A DNA stretch of 64,000 nucleotides from Motiliproteus sp036961355 (GCA_036961355.1 JBALVL010000013.1:1-64000); one strand, 5' to 3'; counted from the stretch's first letter, positions 5,936 to 13,955 are shown. The notes: generated by a model not told the origin, from the letters alone. Translations and numbers: made by a program.

Positions 5936-8649
5936 TGACCATCCAAGCGGCTGACAACGCCGCCGAGATCGTCAACGCTCTGATCAACGACAGCAGCTTT
6001 AGCTTTAAGCAGATCGGCAAATACCTGCAGCAGGGTGTCTGCCCGGGCTGCGGAAAAAAAGAAGCGTATGTCTCGTTAGATAAGCCTTGGCGGGTAGCGT
6101 GTAATCGCAGCAACAACTGTGGCTACGCCGAAAGCACCCGCGAGATTTACCCCGACCTGTTTGATAACTACGCCGAACGTTACCCCTCAACACCGGAAGA
6201 TCCCCACGCCACGGCACGGGCTTACCTGATCGAGAACCGTGGCTTTAACAGCGGCTTGATCGGTGGTTGGTATGAACAGGGGGCGGTCCGCACCAAGGCA
6301 GGCGACTTTGCCGACACCGTGCGGTTCTACCTGTTCGGTGGCCACGACACGTACTGGGAACGGATTGTCGATACCCAGATGGCCAAGAAGGCAGGCAAGA
6401 AAGCCAACTTCGGCGGTAAACGTCAGCCCGATGGCAGTCTGTATAAAAACCAATGCTGGCAGCCACCCAGGCAGACGATCGACCAGGGCGACTGGATCTG
6501 GATCACCGAGGGGATCTTTAAAGCGATCGCGCTGATCCACTGCAAACGTGACGGCAAACAGGTTAAGGCGGTATCGCCATTGTCCACTAACAACCTGCCG
6601 CGAGATCTGATCAGCGCTAATCGCGACAAGGGTATTACCTGGGTGTTGGCGTTTGATAACGACAAGGCCGGTATCGAGGCTAACCGTAAGTACAAGGCTG
6701 AGATCGAGAAGCTGGGCCAGCGTGTGGTGGTGGCCATTACCGTCGGCGACGCCGATTGGGACGATGAGCTGCGCAACAAACGGCTCAATGAGGACTATCT
6801 GAATCTGAGCCTTTGGCGTGGCCAGCTGGCTGTTGCGGCCAGCGCCCAGGACAAGGCGTTTTGGTTATGGGTGCGCAACCCGCGATCGGTGATGCGCTTT
6901 AGCCACGACAATGCGCTGCACCGCTTCAAGTTCGATGAGAAGAAAGGCGAAGAGCTGAGCATGTGTTGGACTGAGATCAACGGCTGCTGGACGCAACCGG
7001 AGACAGACCTTAGCTACCATCGAAACCAGTTTGCCGCTGCCGTTAAAGGTGAGCAGATCTGTAACTGTGTGCCGCAGTTTCTCTACATCGAGCAGGATGA
7101 GATCCAAGGGGAGCAGGACTATGTGTTTCAGATCGACTACGCCAACGGTAACCCGCGCACGCTGCTGCCGATGGACGGTACCTACCTGGAATCACCCAGC
7201 TCATTCAACAAAGCGCTGCTGCGATGGTCACTGGCCGGTCGCTTTAAAGGCAACTCCAGCGATTTGGATTATCTGGCCGATCGCTGGTTTAACCAGGGTA
7301 CCAAGCGGATCGATAAGATCGACTTCATCGGTTACGACCGCGACCGCGATATCTATGTGTTCCCCGAGTTCGGCTACAAGAACGGCCGCCGTTTTGAAGT
7401 GAACAGCCACGGCTATATCGATACCGGCAAGGTGCAGGTTAAGACCGGCCTTAAAGGGATCCGCCTGACCAGTGACGGCAAGTTTGATCCGGCGATGATC
7501 ACTGCCTTTTACAAGGTGTTTGCGCTGAACGGGCTGGCAGCGATGGCCTGGTGGCTGGGCTCGTTATTTGCCGAGCAGATGCGTGCCCATTACGAAAACT
7601 GGCCGTTCATCGAGCTGACCGGTGAACCCGGCGCCGGTAAGACCACCCTGATCGAGTTTCTGTGGCGGTGCTGTGGCCGCGCAAACTGGGAAGGGCAAGA
7701 CCCCAACAAAACCACACAGGCAGGCCGGGCGGCGATGTTCCGGCAGGTGGGCGGGTTGCCGATCTTCCTGACCGAGGGTGACCGGGGCAGTGACGATCGC
7801 GGCGCCCGTCGTGGCAGCTTTGATTACAACGAACTGAAGGATTACTTCGGTACCAGTGTGGTGCGCACCATGGGCACCAAGAGCATGGGTGCCGATACCT
7901 ACGCGCCACCGTTTCGCGGTGCCATCGGCATCGCCCAGAACGCCAGCGTACAGGCCGAGGAAGCGGTGATGGAGCGGATCGTTCACTGTCACTTTGGCAA
8001 AAGCCACTTCACCCGCGAGTCGCAAATGCTGGCACGCAAGCTGGCCACCACCGAGGTAGAGGATCTGGCTGGTTGGATGGCGCGGGCGCTGAGCCAAGAG
8101 AAGCCGCTGCTGGAATCGTTCGACAAGCATTACGACCGGATCGAAAAGGCGTTTCAGGAGCAGGGTCTACACCTGCGCAACCGGATCGTGCAGTGCCACG
8201 CCAAGGTGGCCGCCTGGGGCTGGGGGCTGCAACTGGTGTTTGGCAAACAATATCTGCCGGACGGCGTATGTCAGCAATTGGAAAGCTACCTATTTGAAAT
8301 GGCCAACGGCCGTGAGGATCGGCTCAAGTCGGATAACCCGGTGGTCGAGAAGTTCTGGGAGATCTACGACCTGATCCATATCCGCACGGCCAACGACAAC
8401 GACCAGTATGGCGCTGCAGATCAGGAGCAGATCAACCACTCCAGCAAAGAAGGTCAGATCGCCATTCATCTGATCCACTTTAACCAGGTGTGCGCCAACC
8501 GTCGGGTCGAGCAAATCCCGATCGATGACCTAAAGAAGCTGCTGCCAGACAGCCGGCGGCACAAGTTCAAGGGGCAGAAGACTGTCACCAGCGCTATCGA
8601 TGGCAAGAGTAAGTGGTGTTGGGTGTTTGAGGCAGTAGAAAGCCTGTAG
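5935..8649 (+). CDS. Phage primase-helicase (Zn finger, TOPRIM, P-loop ATPase)
   Basis: The 904-residue replication protein has a zinc-binding motif near the N-terminus (C36, C39, C56, C62). A TOPRIM domain follows, with ITEG near residue 190 and LAFDNDKAG near 240. The C-terminal half is an ATPase with Walker A GEPGAGKTT (about 563-571) and the acidic FLTEGDRGSDDRG segment about 40-50 residues later. It would both prime and unwind DNA at the phage origin. The iteron array starts about 50 bp after its stop codon, the usual place for the origin it acts on. It is the largest early gene and its codon use matches the phage structural genes. Confidence 0.9.
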   Translation: MTIQAADNAAEIVNALINDSSFSFKQIGKYLQQGVCPGCGKKEAYVSLDKPWRVACNRSNNCGYAESTREIYPDLFDNYAERYPSTPEDPHATARAYLIENRGFNSGLIGGWYEQGAVRTKAGDFADTVRFYLFGGHDTYWERIVDTQMAKKAGKKANFGGKRQPDGSLYKNQCWQPPRQTIDQGDWIWITEGIFKAIALIHCKRDGKQVKAVSPLSTNNLPRDLISANRDKGITWVLAFDNDKAGIEANRKYKAEIEKLGQRVVVAITVGDADWDDELRNKRLNEDYLNLSLWRGQLAVAASAQDKAFWLWVRNPRSVMRFSHDNALHRFKFDEKKGEELSMCWTEINGCWTQPETDLSYHRNQFAAAVKGEQICNCVPQFLYIEQDEIQGEQDYVFQIDYANGNPRTLLPMDGTYLESPSSFNKALLRWSLAGRFKGNSSDLDYLADRWFNQGTKRIDKIDFIGYDRDRDIYVFPEFGYKNGRRFEVNSHGYIDTGKVQVKTGLKGIRLTSDGKFDPAMITAFYKVFALNGLAAMAWWLGSLFAEQMRAHYENWPFIELTGEPGAGKTTLIEFLWRCCGRANWEGQDPNKTTQAGRAAMFRQVGGLPIFLTEGDRGSDDRGARRGSFDYNELKDYFGTSVVRTMGTKSMGADTYAPPFRGAIGIAQNASVQAEEAVMERIVHCHFGKSHFTRESQMLARKLATTEVEDLAGWMARALSQEKPLLESFDKHYDRIEKAFQEQGLHLRNRIVQCHAKVAAWGWGLQLVFGKQYLPDGVCQQLESYLFEMANGREDRLKSDNPVVEKFWEIYDLIHIRTANDNDQYGAADQEQINHSSKEGQIAIHLIHFNQVCANRRVEQIPIDDLKKLLPDSRRHKFKGQKTVTSAIDGKSKWCWVFEAVESL

Positions 8650-8699
8650 GCCGCATTGCTTGGCAGCAACTCAGAATATCCGACAGGGTGTCGCAACCA

Positions 8700-8984
8700 C
8701 CTAATAAACCTAATTAATGTGCTCGGCACGGCTACAGACCATGCAGCACTAGGAGTACAGGGATTATAGGAAACCTAATTTTTACCTAATAACACCCTAA
8801 TTAGATTAGGAAATTTTATTAGGTTTTTATTAGGTTTGGTTAGGTTTAAAAGCTCTTATTAAACAGATGGTTACGAAAACAGATTAGGTTCGATTAGGTT
8901 TTTATTAGGTTTATCATGGAAGGGTTTATTCCTTTTGAATCAGTTAGATAGAGAAGTGCTAGCGCGGCGATTAGGTTTATTAGG
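8700..8984. other. Candidate replication origin: ATTAGG iteron array
   Basis: This AT-rich stretch has 13 exact copies of ATTAGG or its complement. The complement CCTAAT starts at 8700, 8709, 8774, 8785 and 8796; ATTAGG starts at 8805, 8818, 8829, 8883, 8893, 8904, 8970 and 8979. There is also one GTTAGG at 8839. Many extend to ATTAGGTTT. Spacings within groups are 9-13 bp, close to one helical turn, and orientation flips near 8802. No gene fits here. An iteron origin bound by a phage initiator is the simplest reading; operator function is the alternative. Confidence 0.75.
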
Positions 8985-9020
8985 TGACCGCGACACGATG
9001 TCGAGAATTGGAGAAAACAG

Positions 9021-9338
9021 ATGACCACAACCACCCCAACCCAAGCTGATGAACAGCACCGGCTCGACTGTCTGGCCACGTTCGTTTTGACGCTGCCACC
9101 GACCAAGCGTGATGAGCACCTGGCGCGGATGAAGCCGCTGCTGCAAGCGGACATTCGGGCGCGGATGCTGACGATCTTTTGCCAGCGGCTGGTGGGTCTT
9201 ACACAACAGGAGCGGATCAGCCGGATGGCACGATTGCGGCAGATGGCGCACAGCAATCACAAACACCAGGTGTTTTATCAGCAGGTGTCCAAGCGGGTCG
9301 CTGAGTTGCTGCAGGAGGCCGACCGTGTCAGCGCTTGA
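9021..9338 (+). CDS. Unrecognised early phage protein
   Basis: This 105-residue, mostly helical, Arg/Leu/Gln-rich cytoplasmic protein shows no motif I recognise. It begins with a Thr-rich stretch and has helices around residues 15-45 and 55-100. ATG at 9021 has a GGAG site 9 bases upstream. It directly follows the iteron array and its end overlaps the next gene (GTG at 9325), so it is part of the early operon; a role in replication control is possible but unproven. Confidence 0.7.
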   Translation: MTTTTPTQADEQHRLDCLATFVLTLPPTKRDEHLARMKPLLQADIRARMLTIFCQRLVGLTQQERISRMARLRQMAHSNHKHQVFYQQVSKRVAELLQEADRVSA

Positions 9339-9672
9339 TCAGTTGGCCAAACGGTGGCCGGGGCTGGATATGGCCAAGCTGCGGATCCTGCGCGAGATCG
9401 AGAGCCGCCCGGGTTGTGGCATCTGCGATATCGCCGAGGCGCTGCGGGTCGATCACCAGCATGTGCAGTTTCATGTGGCGACGATGGCAGGCGGCAAGAA
9501 AGACCGTGAACGTGCTGCGCTGGGGTTGGTGACGATTAGCAAAAACCAATTTGATCGCCGCCGCAAAGAGCTGTCGCTGACCAAGCAAGGGCGGCAGGTG
9601 CTGAAGCTGGCGCGACCGCTGATCGGCAGCGATCACAAAACAGAAACCCAGCTTGAATTGCAGGAGCAATAA
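9325..9672 (+). CDS. MarR-like winged-helix protein
   Basis: The 115-residue product reads as a winged helix-turn-helix. MAKLRILREIESRPGCGICDIAEALRVDHQHVQFHVATM is the DNA-binding core (about 16-54), followed by a wing with basic residues and LSLTKQGRQVLKLA. It starts with GTG at 9325, preceded by a strong GGAGG site inside the preceding gene. It is likely a phage regulator, possibly binding the nearby iterons; the target is unknown. Confidence 0.7.
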   Translation: MSALDQLAKRWPGLDMAKLRILREIESRPGCGICDIAEALRVDHQHVQFHVATMAGGKKDRERAALGLVTISKNQFDRRRKELSLTKQGRQVLKLARPLIGSDHKTETQLELQEQ

Positions 9673-9674
9673 CG

Positions 9675-10034
9675 ATGAGCCGCATGAGCTTTTTGGATTA
9701 CTGGAAGCAGGCGATCGCCGATCTGGGTGTAGGTGCGCTGAGCGCGTTTGATATCCAGCTGGCCGACTACCGCGAAGCGACCGAACTGGCGCAGATCGAT
9801 TTAGCCGCTGATAGCACCCTGGTGCTGTTGATGCCGCTTCTCGATGAACAGCAGCAGCGGTTGTTGGTGCTGATGGTGGGCTGTCGCAATCCAATGCTGG
9901 CGCGTGAACTGAGTATGCGCAGCCAGTGGAACGGTATCGACCGGCCGATCTTGCTAGCCAAACCGATGCAAGACACGGCAGTAGGACTGATCCGGACACA
10001 TTACAAAGAGAACAACGAGGAACAAAGCGCATGA
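9675..10034 (+). CDS. Unrecognised early phage protein
   Basis: This 119-residue acidic protein has no recognised domain. It begins with an amphipathic FLDYWKQAIADLG helix and has a hydrophobic LVLLMPLLDEQQQRLLVLMVG centre (about 50-75) that looks like a buried helix pair rather than a membrane span. It starts 2 bases after the winged-helix gene's stop, with a CAGGAG site, and its TGA overlaps the next ATG, so all these small genes form one translated unit. Confidence 0.65.
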   Translation: MSRMSFLDYWKQAIADLGVGALSAFDIQLADYREATELAQIDLAADSTLVLLMPLLDEQQQRLLVLMVGCRNPMLARELSMRSQWNGIDRPILLAKPMQDTAVGLIRTHYKENNEEQSA

Positions 10035-10336
10035 ACCTATCCCATCAAACCGATGAACAACTGCAGGCCAACCGCCAGCGTGTCTGGTTGTCTGAATCCT
10101 ACGGTGCCAGCATCGCCGGCCAGCGGATGCTCGGTGAGTACGACAAAGAGCTAGAGCGTCGCGAAACACTCAAGCAGCAATCAGCGATTGAACATTGCGG
10201 TGGTGACTGCGGCGACTGCAACGGCTGCCAACCGGTAAACCTGTGTGATCGCTGCCGTCGTAAAGATCATGACTGCCCGATCGGTGGGCATGGAGCGCTG
10301 GCGTGTGTGGAGTTTCGAGGGATGATAGCTCGATAG
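10031..10336 (+). CDS. Small Cys-rich (zinc-binding?) phage protein
   Basis: The 101-residue product has a helical N-terminal half and a Cys-rich C-terminal half: CGGDCGDCNGCQPVNLCDRC, then C, then C (about 57-95), at least eight cysteines in pairs typical of metal binding. ATG at 10031 overlaps the preceding TGA by 4 bases; a longer upstream frame is a shadow. It is the last gene of the early operon, just before the hairpin at 10356-10390. Function unknown. Confidence 0.7.
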   Translation: MNLSHQTDEQLQANRQRVWLSESYGASIAGQRMLGEYDKELERRETLKQQSAIEHCGGDCGDCNGCQPVNLCDRCRRKDHDCPIGGHGALACVEFRGMIAR

Positions 10337-10355
10337 ATGAGAGGAGCCATACTAG

Positions 10356-10390
10356 TAGGAAAGGGAAGGTGTGCATTGGCCCCTTTCCTA
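10356..10390. terminator. Hairpin between early operon and reverse cassette
   Basis: TAGGAAAGGG (10356-10365) and CCCTTTCCTA (10381-10390) form a perfect 10-bp stem with a 15-base loop. It lies between the 3' ends of converging transcription units, followed by a T-rich TGTTTGATTT on the plus strand. A bidirectional terminator is likely, though the T run is not ideal. Confidence 0.6.
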
Positions 10391-10413
10391 TGTTTGATTT
10401 AAAGTTATTGCAA

Positions 10414-10935
10414 TTAAATATTGCGTTGCTCTTTGGATGAGTAGGTAAACGATTCGGCATAGGCTGATTCGTATTTGATTAATACGTTGGCACGCTTGAA
10501 AGCTTCCGTTACTTCGTTGGCGGTAGGTTTTTTATTGCCGTTGAATTGGATTTTTCCAAAAATTCTTGTTTGGTTAGCAGATAACACAAAACCAGAATTC
10601 CAGTAAGTGGAGTAGGGTGCGAATTCGTAACCAGAGAACAGCTCGTCGTAGAGGTTGAGCATCGGTTCTAGCTCCGTACCTTCCATCGGCTTGTCATCTA
10701 AGAAGAGTGTGCAAGACTTGATAATAGCAGGCCCTGTACCTCCATTGATCAAATCGACGACGTAGGAGTCGTCTTCTCCTCCGATGTGTTCCCAAGTTGT
10801 AAGATATGGACGTACAGAGATGCGGTTGTGCTTATGTATGGAGCGAACCTGAGCATAGGTAAGAACCAAGGCGCATAATGCGATGAACACTGTTGCGATA
10901 TTAGCAAGAGTAGGTAATACGGATAGGTCTGGCAT
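10414..10935 (-). CDS. Cassette gene 4: small membrane protein
   Basis: The 173-residue product is not recognised. It has one N-terminal transmembrane segment (about 8-28, LANIATVFIALCALVLTYAQV), then a basic linker and a cytoplasmic beta-rich domain (about 38-165) with VVDLINGGTGPAIIKSCTLF, the pattern of a small immunoglobulin-like or DUF-type fold seen in many accessory membrane proteins. It lies 104 bp after the YkgJ-type gene on the same strand and shares its low GC content. Confidence 0.65.
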   Translation of the reverse strand: MPDLSVLPTLANIATVFIALCALVLTYAQVRSIHKHNRISVRPYLTTWEHIGGEDDSYVVDLINGGTGPAIIKSCTLFLDDKPMEGTELEPMLNLYDELFSGYEFAPYSTYWNSGFVLSANQTRIFGKIQFNGNKKPTANEVTEAFKRANVLIKYESAYAESFTYSSKEQRNI

Positions 10936-11039
10936 TTTTGATCCAAAGAATGGTTGCTGAGTAGCAAGTCTTAAAGTGGGGAAGCCTAAAGCTGCCGGAT
11001 AGGGTTAGGTGCAATAATGCTGTGTTGGCCCCCTTGATA

Positions 11040-11612
11040 TTATGTATTAGCAGGACTGCTGAATACTTGCCGGATATCATAAATGTCGTGTGAGCCGCTG
11101 TCTCTGCGGATGAAATCGAACGCTTCTTTTACTTTCGAAAACTCTAATAGAGGGAATGTATGTTCATTGCTTCGAACCGGATCGCACCAGTGGGGATCGG
11201 GCGCTAATGTAACATGCCGCCTACATACGTATGGTCTGGCTTCGTATATAGAGCATGACCCATTGCTTAAGAATGGGCATGCCGCTCCGTGAAAGTCGCC
11301 ACTTGGCTTTATGATTTTGTTGCGTTTGTTTCCAGTAATTTTTTCGATATGAGAAATTTCTATGTCGGAAATACTTACTTCGTAATGGCAGCAGGCGGAA
11401 CAGTTTTTCTTGCAAGGAGTAAAGTTTGATGAAAACTCATTAAGTTCGTTCATGAAATCATAAATAATCGCCAATTTGTTTTTGTGGCTCATATTTGATT
11501 TTTTGACTTTATCAAAAAACTTATCCTCTCTATTTGATAGTTTTTTTGGTATTTTCGATATAAGTTGATTGCAATTATAATCTGCCAATGATTGTGATTT
11601 TATTATGTTCAT
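11040..11612 (-). CDS. Cassette gene 3: YkgJ-family cysteine cluster protein
   Basis: The 190-residue product carries the CxxxCxxCC cluster of the YkgJ/FliB-like zinc/iron-chelating family (C67, C71, C74, C75), then C112, C120 and C130 (CPFL-SNGSC-SIYEARPYVCR) and C143. The family binds a metal cluster; some members accompany flagellin methylation or oxygenase systems, and its chemistry here is unknown. The start is 8 bp after the stop of the NDT-like gene and lacks its own clear ribosome site, so translation is probably coupled. The N-terminal 60 residues are basic and helical. Confidence 0.8.
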   Translation of the reverse strand: MNIIKSQSLADYNCNQLISKIPKKLSNREDKFFDKVKKSNMSHKNKLAIIYDFMNELNEFSSNFTPCKKNCSACCHYEVSISDIEISHIEKITGNKRNKIIKPSGDFHGAACPFLSNGSCSIYEARPYVCRRHVTLAPDPHWCDPVRSNEHTFPLLEFSKVKEAFDFIRRDSGSHDIYDIRQVFSSPANT

Positions 11613-11620
11613 TTTTATAT

Positions 11621-12493
11621 CTACACTACATTTTCATTGTAGGATATTGTATAGAATCCATTCTTTACGATGCTGAGTATTTTTTCCACCTTTGACATCG
11701 TGTATTTATGATTATTAATGTCTTTAATATTGGCAGAAATATGGTGGGTGCCTGGGCTTGTTGTTTCCAAAACTACATCTTGGATATTGGGTGTTTTTAA
11801 TATTTGATCAAATATGCTCTTGGCTTGCTTGTCGTCAATATTACTTATATCAAGATCAAAATCATAAAGTTTTCTAAAATGATGACTCAATCTGTTTTTT
11901 TCATTGTGAGTGTTTTTTTCAAAATCTCTTATCGATTTTTTTATGTTCTTAAGTTCATCGATTATAAATTCTTGCCCAGACACTTCTTTCTGATCTATTT
12001 TCGCAATCTTGAACTCACCAAAGTGCTTGAGGAATGTTGTGTAGTTAGGGTCTTCAGTTGATTTTCTGTAAGTGGCTTGAATTTTTTCAGTTAATAGTTT
12101 TTTGAACTCGACTATCTGTGTGAAGCGTAAGTCTCTTGGGTATTCCAGATGCTCGATTGAAGAGGTATCAAATGAATATGATGTTTCACTGTCTTTAATA
12201 ATGATGGTGGGCTTATCAAAAGCAAGCCTTAAACCAAGTTCGAACATCACGTTTGGGTTCTTACAGCTGACATCGCAAACAACTATAGGGTTGTCATATA
12301 GGTTCTGAATGATTCGCTTATGAATAATTCCAACTTCATCGGAGTTGCTAACCAGGTTGCCTTCGAAGTCTGCTGCCTCAATAGCTTCAGTTATGATACC
12401 GAGTACATCGGACCAATGCGATTCATCGCAGTTAGTCATGCTGGAAATAGGCATAACAATACCGCATATCTTTTTTTCTAATTCGTCCGTCAT
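11621..12493 (-). CDS. Cassette gene 2: NDT/TIR-like nucleotide-binding protein
   Basis: The first 130 residues of this 290-residue protein look like a Rossmann-type nucleoside 2-deoxyribosyltransferase/TIR-like domain: CGIVMPISS (10-18), then VVCDVSCKNPNVMFELGLRLAFDKPTIII-type core with D74, N79-P80-N81 and the candidate catalytic E85. Relatives of this fold cleave N-glycosidic bonds in nucleosides or NAD. Residues about 130-290 are helical and charged, with a small C-terminal beta domain, unrecognised. An AAGGG site precedes ATG at 12493. It sits 24 bp after the nuclease gene in the same AT-rich operon. A defence effector role is inferred from fold and context, not shown. Confidence 0.7.
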   Translation of the reverse strand: MTDELEKKICGIVMPISSMTNCDESHWSDVLGIITEAIEAADFEGNLVSNSDEVGIIHKRIIQNLYDNPIVVCDVSCKNPNVMFELGLRLAFDKPTIIIKDSETSYSFDTSSIEHLEYPRDLRFTQIVEFKKLLTEKIQATYRKSTEDPNYTTFLKHFGEFKIAKIDQKEVSGQEFIIDELKNIKKSIRDFEKNTHNEKNRLSHHFRKLYDFDLDISNIDDKQAKSIFDQILKTPNIQDVVLETTSPGTHHISANIKDINNHKYTMSKVEKILSIVKNGFYTISYNENVV

Positions 12494-12517
12494 GAATATC
12501 CCTTTTCATTGGTCTGG

Positions 12518-13492
12518 CTAGGCTGCGACATTTAACGCTAAAGGTAGTTCGTTTATAGTTCTGATAGATATGTTGTTACTGTTAATTTCTAAAGATGATA
12601 AGTCGACTTTATTTTTCGTTACTAATATGACTTGGTCAACATTTTTGTTATTTAGTAAGTTCCTCAGGTAGGCTGATGTGCTGCGCAAATTAGGTTCTGA
12701 AATCACCCCTGACCAGTCTTTTGCTTCTATTGCTATTGTTTTTCCATTTGCTTCTACAAGGAAGTCTGGGCGCATGTTTCCAAGATATGGCTCGAAAGTG
12801 AAATCAAAACCATGCTTGTTTAAGATGCTTGCTATCTCGTTTTCAAAAGTGGATAGTTTTATTTGCGCTGTTCGTGTGGATGAGACGGTTCCAATCTCTT
12901 TGTTTTTTCTGTACATAATGAGCGAGGTTAGTACAGCTATGCTTCCGATAAAAATTCCTACGCCGGATATCAGCCAGTCAATCTGAACGGTTTTTGTTTC
13001 GACTATTTTGAATAAAATAGGTGCTGTAGCCCCAAGTAGAGAAGTAACGATAACCATCATAACAAGACTTATTGTTAGCCTTGTTCGCTCCTTATTGATT
13101 TGGTTGAGTTCTTTAAATGATAGTTTAGAGGGTTTGTTTTCGATTTTTTCGAAACAATTTAACAGCCTTTTTTCTATCTCTATACGTTGGCCTGGTGATA
13201 TCAGGTCACTATCAAATACCTCTGTATATAGCGTGTTTAAAACCTGCTCCACAGAAAGAAGATCGTTTTTTGATGCGTTGAACTCGCGTGCCTTACCTTC
13301 AATTATACGGCCTATGTCTTTATATATTGGATCATAGTTCTCTAATACCATTCTGCGTATTATTGCTCTATGGATAGACAGGTTGGCGCTCTTGGAGCGC
13401 TCTTTTCTGGCACCAAAAGTTTGCCGGTATCCAATTGCGAAAAGTATTATAGAGACAAATATCCCTATTCCTGTTTGTAAATATCCATCCAT
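12518..13492 (-). CDS. Cassette gene 1: membrane-anchored PD-(D/E)XK nuclease-like protein
   Basis: The 324-residue product has an N-terminal transmembrane segment (about 5-22), a helical cytoplasmic region (25-135), two further membrane segments (about 140-162 and 172-194) and a C-terminal restriction-endonuclease-like domain (about 210-322). There RPDFLVE (241-247) and IAIEAKDW (253-260) supply the D243 ... E256-x-K258 active site. Such Mrr/NERD-like domains cut DNA; tethering one to the membrane is unusual and fits a sensor or entry-stage nuclease. It is the first gene of the cassette, with a promoter candidate about 100 bp upstream. Confidence 0.75.
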   Translation of the reverse strand: MDGYLQTGIGIFVSIILFAIGYRQTFGARKERSKSANLSIHRAIIRRMVLENYDPIYKDIGRIIEGKAREFNASKNDLLSVEQVLNTLYTEVFDSDLISPGQRIEIEKRLLNCFEKIENKPSKLSFKELNQINKERTRLTISLVMMVIVTSLLGATAPILFKIVETKTVQIDWLISGVGIFIGSIAVLTSLIMYRKNKEIGTVSSTRTAQIKLSTFENEIASILNKHGFDFTFEPYLGNMRPDFLVEANGKTIAIEAKDWSGVISEPNLRSTSAYLRNLLNNKNVDQVILVTKNKVDLSSLEINSNNISIRTINELPLALNVAA

Positions 13493-13596
13493 AATTATTC
13501 TCTAAATCTACATTATAATTTTTTAATGACAGTCGGTTTCATTGTAAATTAATAGCTTGGTTCGTTCGAAAACCCAGTAGTAACATCTATGGCTAG

Positions 13597-13624
13597 TATA
13601 TACACCGACCGCCGTACATCTCAA
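13597..13624 (-). promoter_or_regulatory. Candidate promoter of the AT-rich cassette
   Basis: On the minus strand TTGAGA (13624-13619) and TATATA (13602-13597) are 16 bases apart (18 to the overlapping TATACT). The start would lie near 13590, giving a leader of about 100 bases before the nuclease gene. A second -10-like TATAAT lies at 13517-13512. This would let the cassette be expressed in the lysogen independently of the late promoter. Confidence 0.45.
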
Positions 13625-13718
13625 TACCTGTTGATGATCAGTACATTAGTGCTATCGGTGCGGACGGATTGAAGGGTCGTGTAGATAGAGGAGGTGAGCT
13701 TACGGAAGACGGAGTCAG

Positions 13719-13955
13719 TTAACCCACCGGCTCCAACAGCGCGGCCCGCTCCTCTGCGGGCATGGTGGCGATCAGCTGTTGCAGCATCGATCGCATCTGA
13801 ATCGTTGGCGGTTGAATGTCGTGCTTGTGGGAGAGGGTCATTACTCCGCGCCAGCCGCAGTTGCAGCTGGCATAGATGTCCTTAACGGCAGGGCTCATCT
13901 TGTTATGGCCGGTGATAGAAACTTTGCTTTCGCAGTGTGGACACTCGATCCGCAT
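13719..13955 (-). CDS. ogr: Ogr/Delta-like late transcription activator
   Basis: The 78-residue product matches the P2 Ogr/Delta zinc-finger activators: CPHC near the N-terminus (C5, C8), then C31 and C33 in YASCNCGWRG, then LSHKHDIQPP. Ogr proteins bind upstream of late promoters at about -55 and contact the RNA polymerase alpha subunit. ATG at 13955 is chosen because it has a GGAAGA site; a frame 15 codons longer lacks one. It follows Q on the same strand, so late transcription would boost its own activator. Its likely sites are the TTCAAG repeats at 16999-17041. Confidence 0.88.
   Translation of the reverse strand: MRIECPHCESKVSITGHNKMSPAVKDIYASCNCGWRGVMTLSHKHDIQPPTIQMRSMLQQLIATMPAEERAALLEPVG

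Noticed and set aside
7564..8130. 188-codon reverse ORF inside the primase-helicase gene
   Set aside because: Shadow of a strongly supported gene on the other strand; its sequence shows no domain.
8700..8984. CRISPR array
   Set aside because: The repeats are 6-9 bp, occur in both orientations and have 3-65 bp gaps; they are iterons, not CRISPR repeats with unique spacers.
9328..10032. 234-codon reverse ORF
   Set aside because: Opposite to three overlapping early genes with good ribosome sites; no domain seen.
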